Source of the DNA: Chitinophaga oryziterrae | GTDB lineage: Bacteria > Bacteroidota > Bacteroidia > Chitinophagales > Chitinophagaceae | Reading direction: 5' to 3' | NCBI RefSeq assembly: GCF_009758125.1 | Contig: NZ_WRXO01000002.1 | Coordinates: forward strand, 558,001-622,000 | DNA: 64,000 bases | Position numbers and translations under genes: made by a program | The notes under the pieces: model-generated | What the model was told of the DNA's origin: nothing | Databases searched by the model: none | The model's input: the letters and a program-made list of their open reading frames with translations, nothing else | In this document: in pieces, positions 44,269 through 54,180 of the stretch | Position numbering within the stretch: the first letter of the stretch is position 1 | How the letters are laid out: every line of letters starts with the position of its first letter

Positions 44269-44756
44269 AAGCCACAATGAAGCTAAGGGACAAGGCTGTA
44301 GAGAAATAGTGAATGATTTCTTTTTTTTATAAGAGTATGCTAAAACGTAAAAGTATTGTAGGCTTAATGATAAGTAGCAGGAATACGGATAGCAGGATTG
44401 ATAATTAAGCAGGGAACAATGAAAGGGTACTTTTTCGTAACGAACGTTATGCGAACATTAAGAGAATGTAGCATCAACCAAATGGACATTATTAAATACA
44501 CTCAACTATAGAAGTAAACGTAACATAACACAATGACCATTAGTTCAAAATAACAATACTGGATTTCGGGATTCCTATGCTTATATGTGTCGAAATCACA
44601 GTTAAATAATAACTGGAATTTATTGTATGCTGCTTTTTAAGTGCTATCAAAAGATAGTGCATGGCTATTGCCTTGTGTCAACTATATAAAACAATACAAC
44701 CTTGTATATAAAGTTTATCCTTAAACACACCACAGTTTCAATTTAAAAAAATAAAA

Positions 44757-47700
44757 ATGAAGAGATCGCTTTTCTTATTTGCGGTTCTTTCTGTTTTGTG
44801 CATTCAGTTAGCCTGGGCGCAGCAGAAAATAACCATCACGGGCGTTGTAAAAGACTCGAAAGGCTCCGCTCTCCCAGGCGTGAGTGTTTCTGAGAAAGGA
44901 ACCACCAGCGGTACTATGACCGATGGTGCAGGTAGCTTTAAATTAAGCGCCAGTTCTACAGGTACCCTTGTATTTTCATACATCGGATATCTGAAACAGG
45001 AAGTTGCTGTAGGCGGCAATACTAACCTGAATATATCACTTGCTGATGATCCAAAAGGATTACAGGAAGTAGTGGTGACAGCAATGGGTATTAAAAGAGA
45101 AACCCGTTCCCTGGGTTATTCAGTTAGTACTGTTACTTCCAAAGAACTTACACAAACTGGTAGCACCAACTTTGCATCTGCTTTATATGGTAAAGCTGCT
45201 GGTGTGAAGATCGTTTCTGCTCCGGGTGGTGCTTCTTCAGCAGTATCTGTACAGATCAGAGGTGTATCTTCTTACGGTAACAATACACAACCTTTATACG
45301 TAATTGATGGTGTGCCTTTGAGGAACTTTAATGATCTGACCAAACCTTCTTTCAACACTAAAGACAGTAGAATTGAAGGTAATGGTATATTGGATATCAA
45401 CCCTGAAGACATCGAATCACTATCTGTACTGAAAGGTGCGAGTGCAAGTGCGCTGTATGGTTCTGAAGCAACCAATGGTGTAATTGTAATCACTACCAAA
45501 AAAGGCAGCAAAGGTGCTCATGGAATGGGTGTTGATGTAAACTACGTTATTAACCAAGAGAAGGTTGCTGCAAGTCCTGATTACCAGAACGAATATGGTC
45601 CTGGTTATGATGCTGTAACAAACATCGGCGTTGGTGGTACTTACGATGGTATGATCACTGATGCTAGTGGAAAAAAGCATCCGTTTTACAGAGCATATGG
45701 TCAGTTTGGTCCTAAGTTCGACGGAAGCGATGTACTTTATTGGGATGGTACTACCAGAAAATATTCTGCTAACAAGAATAACTACAAAGATTTCTACCAG
45801 ACGGGTTATAACTCTGCTTTAAACGTAGCAATGTCTAATGCGAGTGAAAATGGAAGTTTCCGTTTTTCATATACCCGCACAGACAACAAGAGCATTATGC
45901 CAGGTGCTAATCTGTACAAAAATAACTTCAACTTCAATGGTACGCTGAACATTAGCAAGAGAATCACCATTGATCTGGTTTCTACTTATAACAATAGCTT
46001 CACGCACAATCGCGCTGGTACTACCGGTACTATCTTTGGTTCTTACAATGGTTTCTTCAGCCGTATGGATGATTTGAAAACCATGAAGGATAGGGCCATA
46101 ACCAAAAATGGTTACAAATACGTAGTATATAACAACAATGACTATGATCAGGACGAGAAGTTTGCCCTGAACATGAGAGCTACACAGTTGTTGGATTATT
46201 TCTACACAAGTCTGCGTAACAGTTATGATGAAACGCAGAACCGTTTTATCAACAGCGTTACTTTGAATGTTAGTCTGCTTGACAATCTGCGTTTCAGAGC
46301 AAGAGTAGGCGGTGACTTCACTAACCTGGGTATTGAAGATAAGGAACATAACGAAAAACCTGCGGCACTCGCTACTACAGGAAGATACTGGATGCAGAGC
46401 CAGGTTAACAATGCTATCTACGGGGATGCGTTAGTGGTTTACTCTCCAAAGCTGACTAAAGACTTAGATCTGTCAGTAACTGGTGGTTTGACTGGTCGTA
46501 AACAGAATTATAACTATCAGTCTGCTACCACCTCAAATGGTCTGGTGAATGAAAATTGGTTCAGTTTGAGCAACTCTGCAGCTACTGTGTCTACTCAGGG
46601 TACACGTGCAGAGCAGCTAGACGTCGCAACATTTGGTATTTTGAATTTGAGCTATAAGGGCTTCCTATACCTGGAAGGTACTGGCCGTTACGAAGCAACT
46701 TCTACCCTGGCAAAAGGTAACAACAGTTATTTCTACCCATCGTTCAACGCAGGGTTTGTGTTCTCTGATGTAGTGAAACTGCCTAAGTTTGTAAATTTTG
46801 GTAAGTTAAGAGCTTCTTATGGTCTGGTGGGTAATCATCCTTCCATTTATCAGGCTAACGTAGCTTACAATCAGTATAACCTTGCTTATGGTGGTGGTAA
46901 CCTGTTGTATCAACAGCCAAACGGTAATAAATTTGGTAATAATGGACTGAAGTCTGAACAGAAGAGAGAAACTGAAATTGGCCTGGAAGCAAGGTTTCTG
47001 GGAGGCAGACTCGGTTTGGATATGAGTTACTATAATAACAAAGTAAAACGTCAGATTCTGTACTCTACAACCAGCCCTTCTGTAGGAGCAGGATCAGCGT
47101 TGATCAATGCTGGTGACCTCGCTAACTATGGTTTTGAAGCAGCTATCAACGCTACTCCAATCGCAACTAAAGATTTCCGTTGGTCTACCCGTTTTAACTT
47201 TGCTGTAAACAGAAACAAACTGGCTGCATTAACAAATGGTCAGACAAGTTTAACAGAAGCTGTTGAGTCTGATTTCGTAATTGTACGTTCTCAGGTAGGA
47301 GACCCATTGGGTAATATTTATGTACACCCTCATACTACGGATGGCAAAGGTAACAACGTTATCGACGCTGGTACCGGTATGTACAAATATTCTTATGGTT
47401 CTGAAGATTACAAATACGTAGGTAATATTATGCCTAAGGTAGTTGGTGGATTCTCTAACACATTCTCTTACAAAGCCTTCGCGCTTGATATCTCTTTGGA
47501 CTATCGTTATGGTGGTAAACTGATATCTACACCAACTTACTATCAGATCGGTACTGGTAACTTCAAGAGTACATTGCAGTACAGAGACGCTGCTCATGGT
47601 GGTATCTCTTACAACGTAGTAAACGAAGCAAAGGCTGAATATGTCGCTGCTGCTGGTGGCTCCCGTAATGATGGTCTGATCCTGAAAGGTGTTAAACCAG

Positions 47701-48044
47701 ACGGAACTCCTAACGATAAAGTGATTTCTGCTGCTAACTACTACCTGACTAACTACTACTGGCATGATGGAGATTATACTGCAGCAGTATTTAACAACAG
47801 TTATATCAAAGTTCGTGAAGTAGCATTGACTTACAATATGCCTAAGAGCATCGTTCAGAAACTGCATTTCCAAGGTCTGCAATTATCTCTGATAGGACGT
47901 AACCTGTTCTACCTCTACAAATCTGTTCCTTACGGTATCGATCCGGAAGTTGCTACAGGTTCAAGATGGCTTGATCAGGGTGTTGATAACGGGACTGCAG
48001 GTCCAACAAGAAGCATGGGTGCGAGTCTGCGTGCACGCTTCTAG
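44757..48044 (+). CDS. SusC/RagA family TonB-dependent receptor (third pair)
   Basis: This 1095-residue protein has a signal peptide (ending QLAWAQ), a carboxypeptidase-D-like domain (ITGVVKDSKGSALPGV), a plug (EVVVTAMGIKRETRSLG) and a long beta barrel ending SLRARF. No STN domain is present, so control is likely by a cytoplasmic regulator rather than a FecI/FecR pair. The codon choice and low GC of the gene and its leader differ a little from neighbours, hinting at high expression or transfer. Confidence 0.92.
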   Translation: MKRSLFLFAVLSVLCIQLAWAQQKITITGVVKDSKGSALPGVSVSEKGTTSGTMTDGAGSFKLSASSTGTLVFSYIGYLKQEVAVGGNTNLNISLADDPKGLQEVVVTAMGIKRETRSLGYSVSTVTSKELTQTGSTNFASALYGKAAGVKIVSAPGGASSAVSVQIRGVSSYGNNTQPLYVIDGVPLRNFNDLTKPSFNTKDSRIEGNGILDINPEDIESLSVLKGASASALYGSEATNGVIVITTKKGSKGAHGMGVDVNYVINQEKVAASPDYQNEYGPGYDAVTNIGVGGTYDGMITDASGKKHPFYRAYGQFGPKFDGSDVLYWDGTTRKYSANKNNYKDFYQTGYNSALNVAMSNASENGSFRFSYTRTDNKSIMPGANLYKNNFNFNGTLNISKRITIDLVSTYNNSFTHNRAGTTGTIFGSYNGFFSRMDDLKTMKDRAITKNGYKYVVYNNNDYDQDEKFALNMRATQLLDYFYTSLRNSYDETQNRFINSVTLNVSLLDNLRFRARVGGDFTNLGIEDKEHNEKPAALATTGRYWMQSQVNNAIYGDALVVYSPKLTKDLDLSVTGGLTGRKQNYNYQSATTSNGLVNENWFSLSNSAATVSTQGTRAEQLDVATFGILNLSYKGFLYLEGTGRYEATSTLAKGNNSYFYPSFNAGFVFSDVVKLPKFVNFGKLRASYGLVGNHPSIYQANVAYNQYNLAYGGGNLLYQQPNGNKFGNNGLKSEQKRETEIGLEARFLGGRLGLDMSYYNNKVKRQILYSTTSPSVGAGSALINAGDLANYGFEAAINATPIATKDFRWSTRFNFAVNRNKLAALTNGQTSLTEAVESDFVIVRSQVGDPLGNIYVHPHTTDGKGNNVIDAGTGMYKYSYGSEDYKYVGNIMPKVVGGFSNTFSYKAFALDISLDYRYGGKLISTPTYYQIGTGNFKSTLQYRDAAHGGISYNVVNEAKAEYVAAAGGSRNDGLILKGVKPDGTPNDKVISAANYYLTNYYWHDGDYTAAVFNNSYIKVREVALTYNMPKSIVQKLHFQGLQLSLIGRNLFYLYKSVPYGIDPEVATGSRWLDQGVDNGTAGPTRSMGASLRARF

Positions 48045-48080
48045 TTAATTCATTTCTTAACGAATTTTAAAAAGATAATA

Positions 48081-49667
48081 ATGAAAAAACTTTTGATAAA
48101 TACAGCTCTCCTCGTTTTACTTATAGGATCTTTTAGCTCCTGTAAGAAAAAACTGGAGGATGATTACCTGAACCCGGAATTAACTACTACCGGTTCTATT
48201 GGCAAGCTGTTCTCCGGTATGTTCATGAATAAAAGGATACATCCTTCTTACTGGGATTATTATACCTTCATAGCGCCTACTACAGCTGCATTCTCTCAGT
48301 TTACCACTATCTCTCCTGGTGCACAGATGTATACTCCTAATACTTCGTATACGGAAGGCCGCTGGGTTGATTTCTACAATGGTTCTGTAGGTGATGACTA
48401 TAACTATAATGGTCCTGGTATCCTTAATTCTTATGTAGAAATGCAGACTAGCCTTGCTGCTCTTTCATCTTCTCAGCAAGACGAACAGCGGGTATTCCTG
48501 AAATGTGCACAGGTACTGGTATACGATCAGGCAGCACAGATGATTGACCTGTGGGGAGATATTCCTTTCTCTAAGGCAAGTTCTCTGAATACTTCAGGCC
48601 GTACTGTAATATTGGCTCCATATGATAATGCTGCTGCATTATACGATACGCTGATTGCTGGTCTGAAAACCGTTAATACATATTTAGATACTGTTCATTT
48701 AGTAAAAGCTACATCTGCAGAATTCACTAAGCAGGACATCCTGTTTAATGGAAATCTGTCTATGTGGCGTCGTTATGCCAACTCACTGCGTCTGCGTTTA
48801 TTAATGCGTATATCTAATGTGAGTGAAGCATCTGCAAAAACAGAAGTTACAGCAATGCTTGCTGATGCAACTACTTATCCTTTAATCACTGATAACAGCC
48901 AGAATGCATTATTCAAGATGAGCCCAACTGCAGTGAGAAGTGATTTACATGATGTATTCGCAGATTTTGGTTTTGCTCCTGATTATCTGATGAACACACT
49001 GATGAGAGCTAATAGTGACCCGCGTACAGAGGTATATTGGGACCAAAATGATACTACTGGCTGGAGAGGTGTTCCTTTTGATGTAACAGCTGGTGATTAT
49101 AATGCTGGTGGATACGCTACCTATGACTCCGCAACTTTCTTCTATAACGATGCTATTCCTGCTGTACTGTTTACAGCATCTGAAGTAAGTTTCTTAAAAG
49201 CCGAAGCTGATGAAAGATGGGGCATTTCCAGTGCACAGACAGATTACGAAGCTGGTATTAATCAGTCAGTAGGATTCTGGTTTGGCATTAACCAGTTAAG
49301 GACTCCAAGAAACGCAGGTAATCCAAGATCTTGGGCTACACTGGTTACTCCGGATGCGGCAACTATCAGTGCTTACGTAGCTAAACCAGCTATCGCTTAT
49401 ACTGGTACTACTGACGAAAAACTGGCGAAGATTTATACACAGAAATGGATGCACTTCTTCATTCTCCAGGCCGGTCAGGCATGGGCTGAATTAAGAAGAA
49501 CGGATTATCCTGTTCTGCAGTTTGGAACGCTGAGTTCTGCTGTTGATAAGGCGCCTCCAACCCGTTTACTGTATCCTTCTTCCGAGAAGCTCTACAACAC
49601 AGCTAACTATTCTGCTGTAGAAGCAAAAGATACAAAGACTACCAGGATTTTCTGGGACGCGAAGTAA
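48081..49667 (+). CDS. SusD/RagB family nutrient-binding lipoprotein (third pair)
   Basis: This 528-residue protein has lipobox FSSC (Cys21) and the SusD pattern, including the C-terminal QAWAELRRTDYP block and RLLYPSSEKLYN. It lies 36 bp after SusC and is followed by a strong terminator at 49691, so the pair is a two-gene operon. No hydrolase accompanies it. Ligand unknown. Confidence 0.9.
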   Translation: MKKLLINTALLVLLIGSFSSCKKKLEDDYLNPELTTTGSIGKLFSGMFMNKRIHPSYWDYYTFIAPTTAAFSQFTTISPGAQMYTPNTSYTEGRWVDFYNGSVGDDYNYNGPGILNSYVEMQTSLAALSSSQQDEQRVFLKCAQVLVYDQAAQMIDLWGDIPFSKASSLNTSGRTVILAPYDNAAALYDTLIAGLKTVNTYLDTVHLVKATSAEFTKQDILFNGNLSMWRRYANSLRLRLLMRISNVSEASAKTEVTAMLADATTYPLITDNSQNALFKMSPTAVRSDLHDVFADFGFAPDYLMNTLMRANSDPRTEVYWDQNDTTGWRGVPFDVTAGDYNAGGYATYDSATFFYNDAIPAVLFTASEVSFLKAEADERWGISSAQTDYEAGINQSVGFWFGINQLRTPRNAGNPRSWATLVTPDAATISAYVAKPAIAYTGTTDEKLAKIYTQKWMHFFILQAGQAWAELRRTDYPVLQFGTLSSAVDKAPPTRLLYPSSEKLYNTANYSAVEAKDTKTTRIFWDAK

Positions 49668-49690
49668 TTCACTTTCATAATAACTTTGGG

Positions 49691-49718
49691 ATGGCCCGCC
49701 TTATGGCGGGCCATTTTT
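49691..49718 (+). terminator. Intrinsic terminator of the third SusC/SusD operon
   Basis: ATGGCCCGCC and GGCGGGCCAT form a perfect 10-bp stem with a TTAT loop, followed by a T run. Confidence 0.93.
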
Positions 49719-49910
49719 ATGTAATAAAAAACAACTTGCTTTTCGGTAATCCGCAATATTATTATTCTATCCCCTGAAGAATATCGGATAGCTATGAGAT
49801 TTCATTTACTGATCAGCAGTTAGCGCAGCGTATTTAGCTGATAGCGCTGCTACACCAGCAAAAGGAATTTACACAGATTCGCTATGGTCCTAATTTATAA
49901 AAGAAATACC

Positions 49911-50273
49911 ATGATCAGATACTATTGTTTTTTTATAACTGTTTTATTACTTACCGCTTGTATAAACAAACGGGATAAGAGTGATTTTAGATCAAGTTTT
50001 AAGTCTTGTAATAATCTAACTACTGAGTTATATAGAGTTTATGGAGGTGGCGCATTAGGCGGAGACTTGTTGACAGCTTATCTGACTGATTCAACAAACT
50101 TCAGAATGTATCTCGGATTATTTGATGATGCAAAGGGTGGCTATTTCTGTGAATGCCGTGGAGACACTATTGTTGTTGAAGAAATTATGACAACTGATAA
50201 TGGATACAGGAAAATCGTCGGAACAAGAAGGTTTAGTCTGAAAGAGTTGAAGAAACAGGGGAAATTTGAATAG
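49911..50273 (+). CDS. Small lipoprotein of unknown function
   Basis: The ATG at 49911 gives 120 residues with a typical lipoprotein signal ending LLTAC (Cys17); an upstream ATG at 49884 adds nine residues not of signal-peptide type. Mature part is small with several Cys, a GGGALGG run and no recognised domain. It stands alone between two terminators, so it is a single-gene unit. Confidence 0.72.
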   Translation: MIRYYCFFITVLLLTACINKRDKSDFRSSFKSCNNLTTELYRVYGGGALGGDLLTAYLTDSTNFRMYLGLFDDAKGGYFCECRGDTIVVEEIMTTDNGYRKIVGTRRFSLKELKKQGKFE

Positions 50274-50636
50274 CCATAACAGGTACTAAAACCATACAAG
50301 CTTTCAGGTACCAGAGAAAATGTTAATTGACTTTATGTACTTAATACTAAAACGGCCGTTCCTAACGGAATGGCCGTTTTTTTAACCAGCCATTTTGCTT
50401 AAATGGAACAGTGGAGTTAGGAGTCTTATATCTGCAGGTATGATTAATTCATCAACATTATTTTATCATAATAGAAAAACGTTGAGAAGCAGAGAACCTA
50501 TACCCCATTAACCCCAAACCCCTCATTTCCTTACAAAAAGGTTTATTTTTCAATATATAAGAAAATTCATATTGTTAATCCGTACATTGTATTGAGCCAC
50601 TTTCAACCAGAATTTAGTTATGATAAACGCATCGTT
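50274..50636 (+). other. Intergenic region with a terminator; nothing else seen
   Basis: This gap has one strong terminator at 50349-50385. The remainder, up to the redoxin start, is AT-rich; I could not recognise a promoter of full consensus and found no other structure. Confidence 0.5.
50349..50385 (+). terminator. Intrinsic terminator downstream of the small lipoprotein gene
   Basis: AAACGGCCGTTCC and GGAATGGCCGTTT form a 13-bp stem around a TAAC loop, with a run of T after it. Confidence 0.9.
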
Positions 50637-51212
50637 ATGGCGAAACTATTGTTATTAGCGCTGTTCAGCGGACTGTTCCTGACTCAGTCGCTGAGCGCCC
50701 AGCTAATCGCCGGTGAGAAACTAGCGCCTGCCAACAGGCTGAAAGACTTTAACGGGAAAACGTTCCTGGTAAAACCCACGGGGAAGCCGGTGGCGTACAT
50801 ATTCCTGTCTACAGAGTGCCCTTTATGCAAGAACTATGCACCTGTATTACAGGCCATGCAGCAAAAGCACCCGGAAATACAGTTCTATGGTATCATCAGC
50901 GGTGTAACCTTCCTGAGAAGCGAAGTGGCTGCCTTTACCAGGGATTATGGTATCACATTCCCGGTGCTGATGGACCCTGCCAAACACATCGCCAGTTCAC
51001 TGGATGCTACCGTTACGCCGGAAGTAATCCTGATAGGATATAATGGCAAAGAGTATTACAGGGGATTGATAGACGACTGGGTGGTAGGACTGGGGAAAAC
51101 AAGGAAAGTAGCTACGAAAAAGTATCTTGAACAAGCCATCAGCAGTGTAGAAACAGGAGGAGAACCTCTGACCGCCACTACACCAGTTGGTTGTCTTATC
51201 AGCAATTATTGA
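50637..51212 (+). CDS. Secreted redoxin / thioredoxin-fold protein
   Basis: The ATG at 50637 gives 191 residues; the upstream ATG at 50592 adds sequence before a normal signal peptide (ending SLSAQ). The thioredoxin fold carries a CPLC active site (Cys61, Cys64) in STECPLCKNYAP and a GITFPVLMDP block as in AhpC/TSA/redoxin proteins. It is followed by two cytochrome c / copper-oxygenase-like genes starting 2 bp after its stop. It may deliver reducing power or maintain heme and copper centres of those proteins. Confidence 0.86.
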   Translation: MAKLLLLALFSGLFLTQSLSAQLIAGEKLAPANRLKDFNGKTFLVKPTGKPVAYIFLSTECPLCKNYAPVLQAMQQKHPEIQFYGIISGVTFLRSEVAAFTRDYGITFPVLMDPAKHIASSLDATVTPEVILIGYNGKEYYRGLIDDWVVGLGKTRKVATKKYLEQAISSVETGGEPLTATTPVGCLISNY

Positions 51213-51214
51213 AA

Positions 51215-52507
51215 ATGAGAGGCATTATTGCTGTTGTACTATTATTTATTTCTATACCAACGAATGCACAACGTATCACCTGGTACCAGCATATCGCTCC
51301 ACTTATACACAGTAACTGTTCTCCCTGTCACCGCGAGGGGGATGCTGCGCCGTTTCCATTAATTACCTATGAGGAAGTGGCCAAAAGAGCGTCCTTCATT
51401 AAAAAAGTGACAGAAAGCCGGTACATGCCGCCCTGGAAACCAGATACGCATTACACCGCCTTTTCCAATGAAAGGAAACTGACAGATGAACAGATAACCA
51501 TGATCGCCGACTGGGCAGATCATAATATGCCTAAAGGCAAAGACACACAAGAAGCTATTACGCTTATAAAAGGTACCCATTATAGCCGCAAGCCGGATAT
51601 GGTACTGACCATGAAAGCACCTTTTATTATCAAAGGGGATAACATGGAACGCTTTATCGTATATAAAATCCCTTTCGAACTGCCGGATTCCATGAACGTG
51701 GAAGCAATCGAGTTTACTTCCAGCAATAAGAAAGTGGTTCATCATGCTAACTATGAAATAGATGATGTACCCGACCTGGACCTTTACAATACGATCGATT
51801 ACATCAACCTGACCGAAGGCTCCCGTCAGAGCTATGAACAGTACGTACCCTACCGGAAAAAAATGATCTACTACGGGGGATGGATACCCGGTACTTCCTA
51901 TGAATCTTATCCTGCCGGCATAGGCTGGAAAATGCCTAAGCGGGGAGTGATGTTACTGACATTACATTATGCGCCATTAGGCAGGGAAGAAGAGAATATC
52001 AGCGGGGTACAGTTGTTTTTTACAAAGGCGCCGGTGAAAAGACAGATCATGGCCGTATCGTTTGGCTCGGGTGGAATAGGAGAGAAAGATATTGATCCGT
52101 ATTTTTTCATACCAGCTGACGTAATAAAGAGTTTCAGGTTAAAGGTGACAGTGCCGGAAGACCAGTCAATATTATACGTATGGCCACATATGCACTACCT
52201 CGGAAAAATATTCAAAGCATATGGCGTATCTCCGGAAGGAGATACTATTCCGCTGGTATCAATAAAGGACTGGGATTTTAAATGGCAGGAACCTTACTGG
52301 TTCCCTACACTGAAAAAAATCCCCAAAGGGACGGTGATCAATGTGGAAGGGACATATGATAACACGATCAATAATCTTTCTAATCCAAACATTCCACCCC
52401 GACTTATTTACTCCAGCGGGGACATGAAAACGACAGACGAAATGCTGACACTGGTGATGGTATATATGCCATATGAAAAAGGAGATGAAAAGAGAGCTTT
52501 AAGATGA
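51215..52507 (+). CDS. Cytochrome c / copper type II (PHM-like) monooxygenase protein, first copy
   Basis: This 430-residue secreted protein has a signal peptide (MRGIIAVVLL to NAQ) and a heme c motif Cys35-SP-Cys38-His39. The C-terminal part has all ligand positions of peptidylglycine/dopamine-type two-copper monooxygenases: His176-His177 (HHAN), His251 (LTLHYAP), His325 and His327 (WPHMHYLG), and Met410 (TTDEM). Such enzymes hydroxylate C-H bonds using ascorbate in animals; here the fused heme c may supply electrons. Substrate is unknown. It follows the redoxin gene by 2 bp. Confidence 0.85.
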   Translation: MRGIIAVVLLFISIPTNAQRITWYQHIAPLIHSNCSPCHREGDAAPFPLITYEEVAKRASFIKKVTESRYMPPWKPDTHYTAFSNERKLTDEQITMIADWADHNMPKGKDTQEAITLIKGTHYSRKPDMVLTMKAPFIIKGDNMERFIVYKIPFELPDSMNVEAIEFTSSNKKVVHHANYEIDDVPDLDLYNTIDYINLTEGSRQSYEQYVPYRKKMIYYGGWIPGTSYESYPAGIGWKMPKRGVMLLTLHYAPLGREEENISGVQLFFTKAPVKRQIMAVSFGSGGIGEKDIDPYFFIPADVIKSFRLKVTVPEDQSILYVWPHMHYLGKIFKAYGVSPEGDTIPLVSIKDWDFKWQEPYWFPTLKKIPKGTVINVEGTYDNTINNLSNPNIPPRLIYSSGDMKTTDEMLTLVMVYMPYEKGDEKRALR

Positions 52508-53802
52508 TAGTTCGTGTGAAATACATCGTTGCAATATTATTGCTGTTCACGTATACTGCAAACGGACAGAAAATTACATGGTATCAGCATATAGCGCCGC
52601 TGATACATAGCAACTGCACACCCTGTCACAGGGAAGGAGAATCTGCGCCCTTTCCGCTTGTTACCTATGAAGATGTGGCAAAGAGGGCCGCGTTTATTAA
52701 AAAGGTGACGCAGAGCCATTACATGCCACCCTGGAAGGCTGATCCGCATTATTCTACCTTTGCCAATGAAAGGAAATTATCCGAAGAACAGATTACTATG
52801 ATAGCCGACTGGGCGGATCATAAAATGCCTAAAGGTACTGCTACTGCCAAAGATGAAAATCCCTATGTAACAGGTACGCGTTATAAACGGAAACCGGACC
52901 TGGTACTCTCTATGAAAGAAAGTTTTCACCTGCCGGGAGATAATACGGAAAAGTTCATCGTGTATAAAATCCCCTTTGAATTACCCGATTCTATGAACGT
53001 GGAAGCGATTGAATTTACTTCCAATAACAGGAAGGTGATCCATCATGCAAATTATGAAGTAGATAATGTACCGGAACTGGATTTATATAACACCCCCGCC
53101 TATGTGAATAATACCGAATCCCACCTCGACTACTACGAACAATATGTAAAGTACCGGCAGAACATGGTCTACTTTGGAGGATGGATCCCGGGTAGTTCTT
53201 ACGAGTCTTATCCTGCTAATATCGGATGGGTAATGCCTAAGCGTGGTGTTGTCCTTTTAACGGTGCATTATGCGCCTTTAGGTAAGGATGAAGACGTCAT
53301 CAGCGGGGTACAGTTCTTCTTTACCAAAACGCCCGTTAAAAGGGTTATTAAAGCGGTTTCTTTGGGTTCCGGGGGGATAGGAGAGAAGCAGATCGATCCT
53401 TATTTTTATATACCGCCAAATGTAGTGAAGAGCTTTAAGGTAAGGGTAGCTACACCTACCGATCAGTCTTTGTTGTATGTATGGCCACATATGCATTACC
53501 TCGGTAAGATTTTTAAAGCATATGCAGTGACACCTGAAGGAGATACAATTAAACTGGTATCTATTCCCGACTGGAACTTTAACTGGCAGGAGATCTACTG
53601 GTTTCCCAAACTAATGAAGATACCGGCAGGAACGATCGTGAATATAGAAGGTACATATGATAATACAGCGGATAATCCCTCTAATCCTTCTTCCCCGCCG
53701 GCAATAGTGTATGGGGCGATGAAGACAAAAGATGAGATGATGACATTGGTGATGGTGTCTTTGCCTTATGAGAAAGGGGATGAGGAGATAAGTACTAAAT
53801 AG
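52504..53802 (+). CDS. Cytochrome c / copper type II (PHM-like) monooxygenase protein, second copy
   Basis: This 432-residue paralogue overlaps the first copy by 4 bp (ATGA). It keeps the heme c motif Cys38-TP-Cys41-His42 and all copper positions: His180-His181, His255, His329, His331 and Met412. Identity to the upstream protein is high over the whole length by eye, so it is a recent tandem duplication or a heterodimer partner. Both copies are intact, suggesting selection for both. Confidence 0.85.
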   Translation: MIVRVKYIVAILLLFTYTANGQKITWYQHIAPLIHSNCTPCHREGESAPFPLVTYEDVAKRAAFIKKVTQSHYMPPWKADPHYSTFANERKLSEEQITMIADWADHKMPKGTATAKDENPYVTGTRYKRKPDLVLSMKESFHLPGDNTEKFIVYKIPFELPDSMNVEAIEFTSNNRKVIHHANYEVDNVPELDLYNTPAYVNNTESHLDYYEQYVKYRQNMVYFGGWIPGSSYESYPANIGWVMPKRGVVLLTVHYAPLGKDEDVISGVQFFFTKTPVKRVIKAVSLGSGGIGEKQIDPYFYIPPNVVKSFKVRVATPTDQSLLYVWPHMHYLGKIFKAYAVTPEGDTIKLVSIPDWNFNWQEIYWFPKLMKIPAGTIVNIEGTYDNTADNPSNPSSPPAIVYGAMKTKDEMMTLVMVSLPYEKGDEEISTK

Positions 53803-53931
53803 AAAAAGCTCCGTATTTATAGCCAACGTCTTACATAATACAACACAGGAAGTGCCTAAACTCTCCTGTAAACGCTGTATAATTGGTAAGAGACTTCTAT
53901 ATAAGCTGTATATAAGCCCCCTCTAAATAAG

Positions 53932-53986
53932 GTGGGCTTATAGGGGGCTTATAGGGGGCTATGAGTGGGCTTATATAGGGCTTATA
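53932..53986 (+). repeat. Five-unit 11-bp tandem repeat, consensus GGGGGCTTATA
   Basis: Units: GTGGGCTTATA, GGGGGCTTATA, GGGGGCTATGA, GTGGGCTTATA, TAGGGCTTATA, in exact 11-bp register. An inverted copy, TATAAGCCCCC at 53911-53921, lies 10 bp upstream. Together they could form alternative hairpins in RNA. Confidence 0.88.
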
Positions 53987-54144
53987 CTACCTTATGAGTA
54001 GCATCAGATATCCATATAGGCTGAGTGTCAGTAGGTTGTAAGCAGTAATTACTGTTTCAATACGTTTTGATATTGATTATCAATGTATTAGGATGTATGG
54101 GAGATTATTATGGCAGGAAATGGGGAAAAATTCAATATCATACA

Positions 54145-54179
54145 GGCTCCATAGGAGGAACTCCTACGGAGCCTTTTTT
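54145..54179 (+). terminator. Terminator hairpin between the copper-oxygenase operon and mutS
   Basis: GGCTCCATAGGAG and CTCCTACGGAGCC form a 13-bp stem with one mismatch around GAA, then a T run directly before the mutS stop. It may work on both strands. Confidence 0.85.
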
Positions 54180-54180
54180 A

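Larger units (their letters stand above)
43778..44756 (+). promoter_or_regulatory. 979-bp AT-rich leader region before SusC with two promoter elements
   Basis: No gene of credible length fits here. The region holds two near-identical promoter modules (see 43834 and 44237). A 12-nt near-palindrome TAACGAACGTTA lies at 44438-44449, which might be an operator for the neighbouring LacI-type regulator, though this is weak. The rest is AT-rich and without obvious structure. Confidence 0.6.
53803..54180 (+). other. 378-bp convergent intergenic region with 11-bp tandem repeat and terminator
   Basis: This gap lies between the copper-oxygenase gene and mutS (convergent). It holds an 11-bp tandem repeat at 53932-53986 with an inverted copy at 53911-53921, and a terminator at 54145-54179 beside the mutS stop. 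No open frame of note is present. Confidence 0.7.

Noticed and set aside
44438..44449. TAACGAACGTTA as a LacI-type operator
   Set aside because: Only a 12-nt near-palindrome, found once; too weak to claim without a second site or comparison with relatives.
43778..44756. Small genes or an RNA gene in the 979-bp leader
   Set aside because: No open frame with a signal or family match and no stable structure seen by eye; only promoter-like modules are supported.
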